A stretch of DNA of 5,060 nucleotides from JAFGIG01 sp964397545 (GTDB lineage: Bacteria; SDB-A). Under the pieces are notes generated by a model. The model searched no databases. It was not told where the DNA came from and saw nothing but the letters and a program-made list of their open reading frames with translations. This document shows, piece after piece, positions 5,036-5,060 of the stretch (position 1 is the first letter of the stretch; every line of letters begins with the position of its first letter). A program made the position numbers and the translations under genes. The stretch spans positions 1 through 5,060 of the forward strand of contig CAYNIW010000039.1 of the NCBI GenBank assembly GCA_964397545.1, read 5' to 3'.

Positions 5036-5060
5036 TGTAATTTAATTTTCTTTTTCTTTT

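Overview
The window is AT-rich bacterial DNA with good Shine-Dalgarno sites and TAA/TGA stops. Two genes on the minus strand begin with signal peptides, one for a secreted thioredoxin-fold protein of the Omp28-like type and one for a YD-repeat protein. This combination suggests a Gram-negative, probably anaerobic and uncultivated lineage. The lineage is an inference; nothing here fixes the phylum. TGA is used as an ordinary stop in two other genes (TetR regulator, peptidase) and TGG encodes Trp throughout, so the code looks standard.

Left part, minus strand. Positions 1-765 hold the 5' part of an exported thioredoxin-like protein that runs off the left edge. The frame is open over all 255 codons except for one TGA, at codon 34. 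That TGA falls exactly where the first Cys of the CxxC redox motif belongs (EEFTSPG-U-GSC), and a small stem-loop with a GU-containing loop follows 16 nt downstream. This is best read as a selenocysteine codon with a bacterial SECIS, i.e. a selenoprotein that ordinary gene callers would truncate or miss. Upstream of it on the same strand, 828-1565 encodes a secreted protein built from YD-type repeats with an exact 26-residue period.

Middle part, plus strand. A GNAT acetyltransferase (1682-2146) is followed by a TetR-family repressor (2329-2934), which has a perfect 9-bp-arm inverted repeat just upstream as its probable autoregulatory operator. Next comes a compact M3-like zinc metallopeptidase (3162-4601) with its own promoter-like sequence (2994-3022). 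The spacer of that promoter carries a sequence resembling the TetR operator, so the repressor may also control the peptidase.

Right part, 4602-5060. I see no gene here. The stretch is a dense array of perfect or near-perfect palindromes (8-12 bp arms, all different except one duplicated pair) separated by copies of a short CTTCGTG motif. The first two motif copies are inverted relative to the rest, so they form nested long-range pairs around the hairpins. I do not recognise it as CRISPR, an IS element or a known RNA. It looks like an intergenic repeat element.
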